From an uncultured Acidobacteriota bacterium (lineage in GTDB: Bacteria; Acidobacteriota; Vicinamibacteria; Vicinamibacterales; UBA8438), in assembly GCA_937888665.1 (NCBI GenBank), contig CALBET010001021.1:1-8171 (forward strand): 8,171 bases of DNA, read 5' to 3'. Below, one piece after another: positions 1-5,768 of the stretch. Positions within the stretch are counted from its first letter, which is position 1; the number at the start of each line of letters is the position of its first letter. The notes under the pieces were generated by a model, which was not told the DNA's origin, did not search any database, and saw nothing but the letters and a program-made list of their open reading frames with translations. Both the position numbers and the translations under genes were made by a program.

Positions 1-915
1 TTCCAGTCCGGCCCGCATCGGCCGCTGATAGTCAGGGCGGTGGTTGTGGCACTGCTGGCAGAGTTCCGACTCGTAGCCCTCGCCAGCCAGCGTCCGTCGC
101 TGCAACTCGCGGTTACTGCCGCCCAGCAGGTCGATGGTCCAGACCAGGGCGGGGCATCCGGCATTCGCGACGCGGTCGATCACCCGCTTGTTCACGTTCC
201 AGTCTGGCACCGTGTAGATCTGGAACCAGTGCGGCTCGCCGCGTGCCTCCGAAATCTCGTCGTAGGACTGCGAGCTCTGGTGCGATTGGATCTGCAGGAC
301 CCCTCGGGCCCGCGCCGCTCGCGCCGCGCCGCTCTCACCCTGTGTGTGATAGGCCTGCAAGCTTGCGACGGGACAGAGAAACAGCGGCGAGACCCAACGG
401 CGGCCAAAGAGCTCCACCGAGGTGTCGAGCCCGGTCGCCGGTTCGGCGCCCAGTCGCCGTGGACGAAGCATCAGGCGCTGGAAGCCCTCTCTGTTCGCCT
501 TGCGTGTCTCGTAGTCGTCCACCCCCATGTGCAGGTAATCCCAATGTTGCGGCAGGTTGTTCTCGTGGGTCACACGTTCGAAATCCCAGACGTTGACCGC
601 ATCGTCCACTGACTCGATGAGCTGTCCTGTCAGCTGCTCTTCCTGGGCGTGCTGTGGCGGAAGCACCGGATCCTGCACGGCATGGGGGCGACCGTGGGTG
701 GATGAGGGGCGCGGTATCTCGGCTCCGCACCCGCGGCAGCGGATCCCGGCCGGTCCGGCCGTGCGCCGCGGCTCGTGCGCCAGCGCCTCCTGCCAACTCA
801 CCGGCAGGCCCTGATACGCCAGACCGAGCAATGGGCTGGCTGCGAGAAACTTGAAAAACTGCCGACGACTCGCGTCGCCACTCGGGAGAGGCGTCTGTGA
901 TTTTCGTTCAGTCAT
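1..915 (-). CDS. Exported FMN-dependent alpha-hydroxy-acid oxidase/dehydrogenase, C-terminus outside window
   Basis: The minus strand reads openly from the ATG at 915-913 to the left edge, giving 305 residues. GAGGAG lies 7 bases upstream of that ATG and supports the start. Residues 16-22 (SRRQFFK), followed by a hydrophobic stretch to about 34, match a Tat signal, so the folded flavoprotein is probably exported. From about residue 107 the sequence follows the FMN-dependent hydroxy-acid dehydrogenase family (PF01070; lactate/glycolate oxidase, flavocytochrome b2). Matching segments are NVWDFE (108-113), the active-site Tyr region around WDYLHMGVDD (125-134), LRPRRLG (150-156), FGRRWVSPLFLCPVAS (170-185), WFQIY (230-234) and ALVWTIDLLGGSNRE (256-270). 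These enzymes oxidise 2-hydroxy acids to 2-oxo acids. The catalytic His/Arg segment should lie beyond the window edge. Odd features are a CxxCH at 286-290, in the loop just after the Asp-containing strand, and a Cys pair at 60 and 63. Substrate and electron acceptor cannot be assigned. Confidence 0.85.
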   Translation of the reverse strand, partial: MTERKSQTPLPSGDASRRQFFKFLAASPLLGLAYQGLPVSWQEALAHEPRRTAGPAGIRCRGCGAEIPRPSSTHGRPHAVQDPVLPPQHAQEEQLTGQLIESVDDAVNVWDFERVTHENNLPQHWDYLHMGVDDYETRKANREGFQRLMLRPRRLGAEPATGLDTSVELFGRRWVSPLFLCPVASLQAYHTQGESGAARAARARGVLQIQSHQSSQSYDEISEARGEPHWFQIYTVPDWNVNKRVIDRVANAGCPALVWTIDLLGGSNRELQRRTLAGEGYESELCQQCHNHRPDYQRPMRAGLE

Positions 916-1027
916 TCTGGAATCTCCTCGAGTGCCCGCGATGCGAAGGGAACCTGTCCAGGGACGGCGGTGTCGCTCGACCGCGTCGGTGGCGAGCCGT
1001 CCGGCTGTCACCGGGTCCGGCCCGGAA

Positions 1028-1055
1028 AGTGTAAACGAACGACGGCTGAATGCAA
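1028..1055 (-). promoter_or_regulatory. Possible promoter for the FMN oxidase gene
   Basis: On the minus strand, TTGCAT (1055-1050) and TACACT (1033-1028) are separated by 16 bp. They resemble sigma-70 -35 and -10 boxes and would leave a leader of roughly 105 bases before the ATG at 915. The match is modest and Acidobacterial promoters are poorly defined, so this is only a candidate. Confidence 0.27.
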
Positions 1056-1065
1056 CTTGGTGCCG

Positions 1066-1094
1066 TTGACAGACCCGGCGTCACTTCGTACGCT
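1066..1094 (+). promoter_or_regulatory. Probable promoter of the GlcG/HbpS operon
   Basis: A perfect TTGACA (1066-1071) is followed after 17 bp by TACGCT (1089-1094), which keeps the first two bases and the final T of a -10 box. Transcription would begin near 1101, about 22 bases before the ATG at 1123, just upstream of a strong ribosome-binding site (GAGGAGGAG, 1107-1115). The minus-strand candidate promoter lies back to back, 10 bp away, so one regulator could control both directions. No clear operator palindrome is visible. Confidence 0.42.
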
Positions 1095-1122
1095 GACACC
1101 TATTCTGAGGAGGAGACGTCTC

Positions 1123-1623
1123 ATGCGCAACAGACGAGTACCGTTCAGCGCCCTCGCCGGCGTGATGGTGGCCACACTGGCCGCCGGCCCCGTCGCAGCC
1201 CAGCCACGCGGCGAGCCGGCATCGCCACCCGGCCCCACGATGGAACAGTCGTTCTCCGCACTCGCCGCCGCGCGGCGGGCCGCGGACGCGGCCGGGGTCA
1301 AGCTGAGCTGCGCCGTGGTCGATTCGCGAGGCGACCTCATTGCCCTGGCCAGGATGGACGGCGCGCGCTTCTATACCACCGATGTGGCCCGCGGCAAGGC
1401 CGCGCTCTCGGCGATGTTCGGACAGCCGAGCGGCAACCTGGGCAACCTCGCCTTGAGCCCGGCCTTCGAGAACTTCAACGAGGCGGCCCAGACGCCGCTT
1501 TATCCGTTTCAGGGCGCGCTGCCGATCACACGCGACGGTGCGACCATCGGCGCCATGGGATGCAGCGGGGCCTCGTCGCAGCAAGACGAGGACGCGGTCA
1601 CCGCGGCCCTGGGCAGCTTCTGA
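1123..1623 (+). CDS. Secreted GlcG/HbpS-family (DUF336) protein, first copy
   Basis: This gene encodes 166 residues. The ATG at 1123 is preferred over upstream in-frame codons because GAGGAGGAG lies 7 bases before it and because the protein then starts with a clean Sec signal peptide: RNRR, a hydrophobic core, and VAA|Q after residue 26. The mature part has the PF03928 fold signature. Visible segments are a helix rich in ARRAAD, AVVDSRGDLIALARMDGA (64-81), ARGKAALSAM (89-98), FQGALPI (129-135) and TIGAMGCSGASSQQDEDAV (141-159). The family includes GlcG of the E. coli glycolate operon and the extracellular haem-binding HbpS of Streptomyces. Haem binding here is inferred from family only. Cys63 and Cys147 are not shared with the second copy. 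The stop is 9 bases before the next gene, so the two are co-transcribed. The gene diverges from the FMN hydroxy-acid oxidase, which fits the known link between GlcG and hydroxy-acid oxidation. Confidence 0.88.
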   Translation: MRNRRVPFSALAGVMVATLAAGPVAAQPRGEPASPPGPTMEQSFSALAAARRAADAAGVKLSCAVVDSRGDLIALARMDGARFYTTDVARGKAALSAMFGQPSGNLGNLALSPAFENFNEAAQTPLYPFQGALPITRDGATIGAMGCSGASSQQDEDAVTAALGSF

Positions 1624-1632
1624 GGAGGCGAG

Positions 1633-2127
1633 ATGATGACACACCTCCGACGCATGACAGCCGGGCTCGTCATCGGGGCGCTGAGCGCAATGCTTGGCAG
1701 CGCGAGCGCCCAATCACCGGTCGCACCATTGACCCTGGCCGAAGCGCTGGCCCTGATCGAGGCCACGGAGACAGCCGCCGCCGCGAAGGATCTCCTGCTC
1801 AGCATCGCCGTGGTCGACGGCCGGGGCGACCCCATCGCCGTGGTGCGGCTGCCTGGCGCGCGACTCGCGACCACCGATACCGCCATCGGCAAAGCGATGG
1901 TCTCGGCCATGACGGGTCGTCCGAGCGCCGCGACAATCGGACAGGGGCAGAATGCGTTGTATCAGAACCTGAACGACAGCACCGGTGGACGCCTCCGGTT
2001 CTTCCAGGGCGCGGTGCCAATTCTGCGGGACGGCTTTACCGTGGGGGCGATTGGAGCCAGCGGCGCATCGGCCCAGGACGACGAGGACGCCGTGATGGCG
2101 GCGCTCCGTGCCGTCGGGATCAGGTAG
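1633..2127 (+). CDS. Secreted GlcG/HbpS-family (DUF336) protein, second copy
   Basis: This gene encodes 164 residues. Two ATGs stand in a row (1633 and 1636). AGGAGG at 1623-1628, overlapping the stop of the first copy, is 4 bases from the first and 7 from the second, so 1636 may be the one used. The protein begins with a Sec signal peptide (HLRR, a hydrophobic run, ASA|Q after residue 26). The DUF336 core follows: AVVDGRGDPIAVVRLPGAR (59-77), IGKAMVSAM (85-93), FFQGAVPILRDG (123-134) and VGAIGASGASAQDDEDAV (137-154). It is clearly a paralogue of the preceding gene, with the same order of motifs but many substitutions and no Cys, so the duplication is old. The two proteins may form homo- or hetero-oligomers, as HbpS-type proteins oligomerise. 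The substrate or ligand is unknown. Confidence 0.88.
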   Translation: MMTHLRRMTAGLVIGALSAMLGSASAQSPVAPLTLAEALALIEATETAAAAKDLLLSIAVVDGRGDPIAVVRLPGARLATTDTAIGKAMVSAMTGRPSAATIGQGQNALYQNLNDSTGGRLRFFQGAVPILRDGFTVGAIGASGASAQDDEDAVMAALRAVGIR

Positions 2128-2175
2128 GTACCAGGCCGGGCGAGGGACCGTGCGTGCACGCGAGACAGCGTCGGG

Positions 2176-2191
2176 GCCCGTCCTCACGGGC
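2176..2191 (+). other. Small GC hairpin downstream of the GlcG/HbpS pair
   Basis: GCCCGT (2176-2181) and ACGGGC (2186-2191) form a 6-bp stem around the loop CCTC, 49 bases after the second DUF336 stop. There is no T-run, so it is not a canonical intrinsic terminator. It may stabilise the 3' end or mean nothing. The rest of 2128-2252 shows no gene. Confidence 0.3.
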
Positions 2192-2252
2192 GCCAGAGCT
2201 TCACGACCCGGCTCCGGCGAATGCTGCCGTCCCGCCAACGGGTGAAATCGAG

Positions 2253-2564
2253 ATGCAGATACGCACGGTGGCTCGGGTCGGTCTCGGGCTCGTCCTCGCG
2301 GCGTGCGGGGCCTCGGCCGAGGTCATGCGGTGGGAGGTCGACGGCATGCCTCGCCAGGCGATCGTCTACGCGCCGACAACGGCCACCGAACAACCGATGG
2401 TGGACTTCGTGGACCAGATGGCCGCCGTCAAGGTGGCGCTGGAGGTGAACGGCAACGACCCGGACGCGCCTGTCAGGACCTGGATCCACCCCGACGCCCA
2501 CGTCTGGCCGCCCAGCACTAGTAACCGGATGGCCGCCTTTTTCCAGGAGCACACCCGCCGATGA
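2253..2564 (+). pseudogene. LpqC/PHB-depolymerase-like hydrolase, internally deleted remnant
   Basis: An open frame of 103 residues runs from the ATG at 2253. The first 23 residues are a signal peptide, and LAAC at 15-18 could be a lipobox. Residues 24-46 (RWEVDGMPRQAIVYAP and following) look like the start of an exported alpha/beta hydrolase of the LpqC/PHB depolymerase group. Residues from about 50 (VDFVDQMAAVKVALE, then HPDAHVWPP at 79-87, and a final helix) look like the extreme C-terminus of the same family, with the catalytic His as His83. Normal members are roughly 300 residues. The missing middle would hold the oxyanion-hole region and the GxSxG nucleophile, so this cannot be an active hydrolase. 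The junction near residues 46-50 keeps the reading frame, so a short exported peptide could still be made. Its TGA overlaps the ATG of the next remnant (ATGA at 2561). The family call rests on short motifs. Confidence 0.6.
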
Positions 2565-2689
2565 CGCTCTCCCCGGGCACCTGCATCGGCGCCTACGAGG
2601 TGACCGGCTCGCTCGGGGCCGGCGGCATGGGTGTCCGCCTTCGCCGAGGCTACGGCGGATTCCCCTTCGCCCTCGGATACCATCGATGA
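2561..2689 (+). pseudogene. Ser/Thr kinase N-terminal fragment ending at a palindromic repeat
   Basis: The ATG at 2561 opens a 42-codon frame. Its first 24 residues (MTLSPGTCIGAYEVTGSLGA, then GGMG) are the typical beginning of an Acidobacterial PknB-like kinase, up to and including the glycine-rich nucleotide loop. Kinase similarity stops at 2632, where the next residues should be of the EVYRARD type. From 2633 the sequence is the palindromic repeat plus about 27 bases of filler up to the stop. The start overlaps the hydrolase remnant stop (ATGA), and its own TGA at 2687-2689 overlaps the ATG of the intact-start kinase at 2686. The fragment resembles the following kinase but differs at many residues, so it is probably the remains of a different kinase gene and not a recent partial duplicate. 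Confidence 0.65.
2634..2659. repeat. Palindromic interspersed repeat, copy 1
   Basis: TCCGCC (2634-2639) and GGCGGA (2654-2659) form a 6-bp outer stem. Inside, GCC/GGC can pair further, or GCCTT can pair with GAGGC. The same core layout (CCGCCTTCGCC, then AGGCT, then CGGCGG) recurs at 5768-5793. This copy starts exactly where kinase similarity in the preceding fragment stops. REP-like palindromes are a reasonable comparison, but no transposase is present in the window. Confidence 0.6.
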
Positions 2690-4713
2690 CTGATCTCGCC
2701 GCTGGCACGCGTCTTGGCGCCTTCGAGGTGGGCGATCTGCTCGGCGAGGGCGGGATAGGAAAGGTGTATCGGGCCCGCGACACGAAGCTCGACCGCGAGG
2801 TTGCGCTCAAGGTGCTGCCCCCCGCGTTCACGGCTGACCCCGATCGACTGGCCAGATTCGAGCGCGAGGCGAAGGTTCTCGCCTCGCTGAATCATCACAA
2901 CATCGGGAGCATCTACGGCCTGGAGGACTCTGGCGACGTCAGGGCGCTGGTGCTGGAGTTGATTGAGGGGCCGACGCTCGCCGATCGGATCGCGCAGGGG
3001 CCGATCCCGGTCGAGGCGGCGGTCGGCATCGCCAGCCAGATCGCCGAGGCGATGGAGGCGGCGCACGAGCAGGGGGTCGTCCACCGCGACCTGAAGCCGG
3101 CCAACGTCAAGCTGCGGCCTGACGGCACGGTGAAGGTGCTGGATTTCGGCCTGGCCAAGGCGTTGCAGCCGGACGTGTCCAACCCCGCCGTGTCCGCGTC
3201 GCCCACCGTGTCGCTGACGGCGGCCGCCACCCAGATGGGGATGGTCATCGGCACCGCCGCCTACATGGCGCCGGAGCAGGCCAAGGGGCACGTGGTAGAC
3301 CGCCGGGCCGACATCTGGGCGTTCGGGTGCCTACTCTACGAAATGCTCACCGGGCGCCGGGTGTTCGACTCGCGCGACGTTTCCGAGGTGCTCGCCGCGG
3401 TCATCCTCAAGGACCCGGACCTGTCGAGCCTGCCGACCGACGTGCCGCCGGCGGTCCGCTCCCTCTTGGCGCGCTGTTTGGTGAAGGACCCGAAGGACCG
3501 GCTGCGGGACATCGGTGAAGCGCGGCTGGCGCTGCGCGAGGCGCGCGAGGGCGGCACGGCCGTGGCCGACCACCCTGTGGGGCCGCCGCGGGCAACGCCG
3601 GCTCAGAGCGCGTGGCGGGGGCCCGTGCTCGCGACGGTCGGGATGCTCGCCGCCGCGGCGGTCGCCGGGGTGACGGTCTGGTTGCTGACCCGGCCGGACC
3701 CGCCGCGGGTGGCGCGGTTCGACCTGAGCGCCGATGGCGACGCGGCGCTGGCGGTCACTAACACCCAGAACGACCTGGCGATCACGCCCGACGGCGGCTC
3801 GGTGATCTACCTGGCCGGGACGTCGGGTGTCACATCTTCGGCACTGACCGTGCGGGCTCTCGGCGATCTCGTCGGTCGTCCGCTCGAAGGGACCGTGGCG
3901 CCCGTTGCGTTCGGCCCGTTCGTCTCGCCCGACGGAGCGTGGATCGGCTTCGCCAACGGGCGGGACCGCGTGCTTCAGAAGGTCTCGCTCCTGGGCGGGC
4001 CGGCGATCACCATCTGCGAGCTGCCCGGCGAGCGTCTGGCCGGGGCGAGCTGGGGCGCCGACGATACGATCGTGTTCGGCACCATGACCGCCGGAGCGGG
4101 GAGCGACGGTCTGGGACTCTTCCGCGTCCCCGCCGCCGGCGGCATGCCGGAGGCGATCAGCGAGACGGATGAGGGGGTAAATCACGCCTGGCCTGAGTGG
4201 CTGCCGGACGGGCGACATGCCCTGTTCACCAGTTTAAGCGGCGACCTGGAGACGGCGGAGGTGGCGGTGCTCGACACCGAGACCGGCGAGATCTCCGCGC
4301 TGGTGCCGGGTGGGTTCGCGCCCCGCTACGTGGAGACGGGCCATCTGGTCTTTGCCGCCTCGGGCAGCCTGCGCGCGGTCGGGTTCAATCCGGACCGGCT
4401 CGAGGTGACGACCACCCCGGTGCCGGTCGTCGAGCACGTGATGACGAAGAACAGCGGCGCGGCGATGTACGCGGTGGCCGCCGACGGCTCGCTGGTCTAC
4501 GCGACCGGCGCGTCGCCCACCGGGAGGCAGGTGACGCTGGTTTGGGTGGATCGTGACGGGCGCGAGGAGGCGCTAGGCGCGCCGGCTACCGGCTACCGGT
4601 CGGTGGAGCTGTCGCCCGAAGAGGGGGGCGGGTGGCGGTCGATGCGGTCGACAGCGACGGCAACAATGACGTGTGGGTCTGGGATCTGCGGCGGCGCACG
4701 TTCACCCGCCTGA
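2686..4713 (+). CDS. Membrane Ser/Thr protein kinase with PD40 propeller (5' part of frameshifted gene)
   Basis: This frame has 675 codons. The cytoplasmic kinase domain (about residues 12-280) keeps every key element: glycine loop GEGGIG (20-25), ATP lysine Lys42 in VALKVLP, helix-C Glu61, HRD with Asp135, Lys137 and Asn140, DFG at 153-155, and APE at 195-197. It should therefore be an active PknB/Hanks-type kinase. A single hydrophobic segment at about 312-334, followed by RPDPPR, anchors it. From about 335 come PD40/TolB-like WD-type repeats (for example SPDGAWIGFA and LPDGRHALFT), likely a periplasmic propeller. The reading frame then breaks at the G-run 4623-4628. The last 29 residues before the TGA at 4711 are unlike propeller sequence, and the proper continuation is in another frame (4632-5414). 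Repaired, the protein would be about 909 residues, a usual size for this architecture. The start has no strong ribosome-binding site and overlaps the previous fragment stop (ATGA), so translation may be coupled. Substrate unknown. Confidence 0.88.
   Translation: MTDLAAGTRLGAFEVGDLLGEGGIGKVYRARDTKLDREVALKVLPPAFTADPDRLARFEREAKVLASLNHHNIGSIYGLEDSGDVRALVLELIEGPTLADRIAQGPIPVEAAVGIASQIAEAMEAAHEQGVVHRDLKPANVKLRPDGTVKVLDFGLAKALQPDVSNPAVSASPTVSLTAAATQMGMVIGTAAYMAPEQAKGHVVDRRADIWAFGCLLYEMLTGRRVFDSRDVSEVLAAVILKDPDLSSLPTDVPPAVRSLLARCLVKDPKDRLRDIGEARLALREAREGGTAVADHPVGPPRATPAQSAWRGPVLATVGMLAAAAVAGVTVWLLTRPDPPRVARFDLSADGDAALAVTNTQNDLAITPDGGSVIYLAGTSGVTSSALTVRALGDLVGRPLEGTVAPVAFGPFVSPDGAWIGFANGRDRVLQKVSLLGGPAITICELPGERLAGASWGADDTIVFGTMTAGAGSDGLGLFRVPAAGGMPEAISETDEGVNHAWPEWLPDGRHALFTSLSGDLETAEVAVLDTETGEISALVPGGFAPRYVETGHLVFAASGSLRAVGFNPDRLEVTTTPVPVVEHVMTKNSGAAMYAVAADGSLVYATGASPTGRQVTLVWVDRDGREEALGAPATGYRSVELSPEEGGGWRSMRSTATATMTCGSGICGGARSPA
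4623..4629 (+). other. Frameshift site in the kinase gene (run of six G)
   Basis: The upstream frame reads GAG GGG GGC at 4621-4629. The downstream propeller frame reads GGG CGG GTG from 4626. Adding one G to the run restores a smooth SPEEGGRVAVDAVD sequence, so one base is missing relative to an intact gene. The bases G GGG GGC also fit the X XXY YYZ pattern of a -1 slippery site in the upstream frame. A lost base, either real or a sequencing/assembly error, is the simpler explanation. Confidence 0.75.
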
Positions 4714-5414
4714 CCCGCGATGAGGGCCCAGAGCAGCACCCGATCTGGACCCCCGACGGGGCGCGCGTCGTGTTCCAGTCCCCCGACGGGATGGCCTCGA
4801 CGGCTGCCGACGGTACCGGCACCATCGAGGCGGTGCCGAACTCGGAGCGCGGCTCGACGCCATTCTCGTGGACCGCGGACGGCCGGTTGGTGTTCGACTT
4901 CGTGTCCCCCGACGGCCGCGACATCCGAGTGGCGCCGCTCGACGGCAGCAGCCCGGCGGAGACGTTGCTGGCCGGCGCGTTCGCGGAGCAGCGCGGGACG
5001 ATCTCGCCAGACGGGCGGTGGCTCGCCTACGAGTCGCTCGAGTCGGGTGAGTATCAGATCTACGTGCGCCCGTTCCCTGATGTCGACTCGGCGCGCTGGC
5101 AGGTGTCGACCGCCGGTGGGGATCACCCACGCTGGTCGCCGGACGGCGGCGAGCTGTTTTACCGCGAGCTGTCATCGGACCGACTCATGGCGGTCGCCGT
5201 CACCCCCTCCGGGGCCTTCGAGTGGGACGATCCGGAACCGCTCTTCAGCGTGGAACCGTACCTGAGCGGCAACGCCAGGGACTTCGTCGTCGACCGGGAC
5301 GACCAGCGCTTTCTGTTCAAGCGCCCCGTCCAGGCCGACACCGAAGAGAGCAACCGGCTGGTACTCGTGCAGCACTGGGACGAGGAGCTGAAGCGCCTCG
5401 TGCCGGTACCGTGA
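4632..5414 (+). CDS. C-terminal PD40/TolB-like propeller of the frameshifted kinase
   Basis: This frame continues the kinase sensor domain after the frame break. It can be read from a GTG at 4632, but that codon is probably internal to the original gene and not a true start: no ribosome-binding site stands out, and the sequence begins in mid-blade (AVDAVDSDGNNDVWVWDLRR). Typical PD40 blades follow: WTPDGARVVFQS, WTADGRLVFDF, SPDGRWLAYESLESGEYQIYVRPF, RWSPDGGELFYREL and the closing FVVDRDDQRFLF. The end (LVLVQHWDEELKRLVPVP) is the usual C-terminal signature of these kinases, in which a final strand closes the propeller. No signal peptide or membrane segment is present, so a separate product would have the wrong location. 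Read together with 2686-4713, it gives one kinase-sensor protein of about 909 residues. Confidence 0.82.
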   Translation: MAVDAVDSDGNNDVWVWDLRRRTFTRLTRDEGPEQHPIWTPDGARVVFQSPDGMASTAADGTGTIEAVPNSERGSTPFSWTADGRLVFDFVSPDGRDIRVAPLDGSSPAETLLAGAFAEQRGTISPDGRWLAYESLESGEYQIYVRPFPDVDSARWQVSTAGGDHPRWSPDGGELFYRELSSDRLMAVAVTPSGAFEWDDPEPLFSVEPYLSGNARDFVVDRDDQRFLFKRPVQADTEESNRLVLVQHWDEELKRLVPVP

Positions 5415-5507
5415 CGTCCACGACTCGCTACGGCACCTCGGTGAAGCCGTGGCTGAAGAACGAGCACAGGGGCTTCGGCGAGGCCTGCCCTAGCCCGGTG
5501 TTCGAAC

Positions 5508-5541
5508 GGGCGGGCGGCGGCTGGCGCCGCCAGACGGACGG
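5508..5541. repeat. GC-rich repeat ending GCCGCCAGACGGACGG, copy 1
   Basis: The 34 bases here recur at 5791-5826 with only a two-base (GG) length difference. The final 16 bases, GCCGCCAGACGGACGG, also recur at 5925-5940 and 6039-6054. Within it, GGCGGC (5515-5520, ending with 5521) and GCCGCC can form a strong stem. It lies about 95 bp after the kinase stop and could hinder transcription, but it lacks a T-run. Confidence 0.7.
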
Positions 5542-5544
5542 AAC

Positions 5545-5604
5545 CTCTTCAGACGGGGCTGCGCCCCGAACCCCACGCGCACGCTACGCGGGGACCCCGA
5601 AGAG
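5545..5604. other. Possible three-way-junction structure
   Basis: An outer stem, CTCTTC (5545-5550) with GAAGAG (5599-5604), encloses two hairpins. The first is CGGGGC (5554-5559) with GCCCCG (5563-5568) around a TGC loop. The second is CCC (5572-5574) plus CGCG (5576-5579), pairing with CGCG (5587-5590) plus GGG (5591-5593), with a bulged A and a 7-base loop. All pairs are Watson-Crick. It is not a tRNA: there is no T-arm and no CCA-type acceptor. Whether it acts as RNA, as a DNA cruciform, or not at all is unknown, and no second copy in the window tests it. Confidence 0.45.
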
Positions 5605-5622
5605 CCCCACTCCGCGTCCGCG

Positions 5623-5642
5623 AGGCGCGCATGTGCGCGCCT
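5623..5642. other. 8-bp perfect hairpin
   Basis: AGGCGCGC (5623-5630) pairs completely with GCGCGCCT (5635-5642) around the loop ATGT. It stands directly between the possible three-way junction and the next, longer hairpin. Confidence 0.55.
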
Positions 5643-5643
5643 A

Positions 5644-5676
5644 CCGCCTGGCGGCCGAAGCATCGCCGTCAGGCGG
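5644..5676. other. 12-bp hairpin
   Basis: CCGCCTGGCGGC (5644-5655) pairs with GCCGTCAGGCGG (5665-5676), with eleven Watson-Crick pairs and one G-T, around a 9-base loop. It is one of the strongest stems in the window and directly precedes the diverged repeat at 5682. There is no T-run, so it is unlikely to be an ordinary intrinsic terminator. Confidence 0.6.
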
Positions 5677-5681
5677 GCGCC

Positions 5682-5768
5682 AACGCCAAGAGGGGTTTTC
5701 CGACGAGGCGTCTGCGTGGCAAGGCGCGACGAGGGAGCAGCCAGGCGGGCTGTGACCGAGGAAGCAAC
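5682..5768. repeat. Diverged copy of the 114-bp repeat core
   Basis: These 87 bases align without gaps to the cores at 5838-5924 and 5952-6038, with 19 differences by hand count (about 78% identity). Four of the differences lie in a hairpin and are compensatory: the arms are CAGCC (5738-5742) and GGCTG (5748-5752) here, against CATGC and GCATG in the tandem copies, so pairing is kept. A GCC/GGC pair (5685-5687 with 5718-5720) is also common to all copies. Confidence 0.8.

Noticed and set aside
335..796. Short minus-strand frame within 335-796
   Set aside because: It is in a different frame from the FMN oxidase, which reads without interruption from 915 to 1 with many family motifs.
970..1122. 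Upstream extension of the first DUF336 gene to the codon at 970
   Set aside because: The extension is Arg-rich, has no ribosome-binding site, overlaps the likely promoter, and would bury the signal peptide.
1050..2252. Plus-strand frame running through both DUF336 genes into the hydrolase remnant
   Set aside because: Over this span it is an Arg/Gly-rich shadow of the two real genes. Only the segment from the ATG at 2253 has recognisable protein features.
5415..5541. Intrinsic terminator of the kinase gene
   Set aside because: GC-rich stems are present (for example 5472-5486 and 5515-5531), but none is followed by a T-run, so a standard Rho-independent terminator cannot be claimed.
5545..5604. 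tRNA-like gene
   Set aside because: It has a 7-base loop and a junction, but no acceptor stem of 7 bp, no TTC loop and no invariant tRNA bases.
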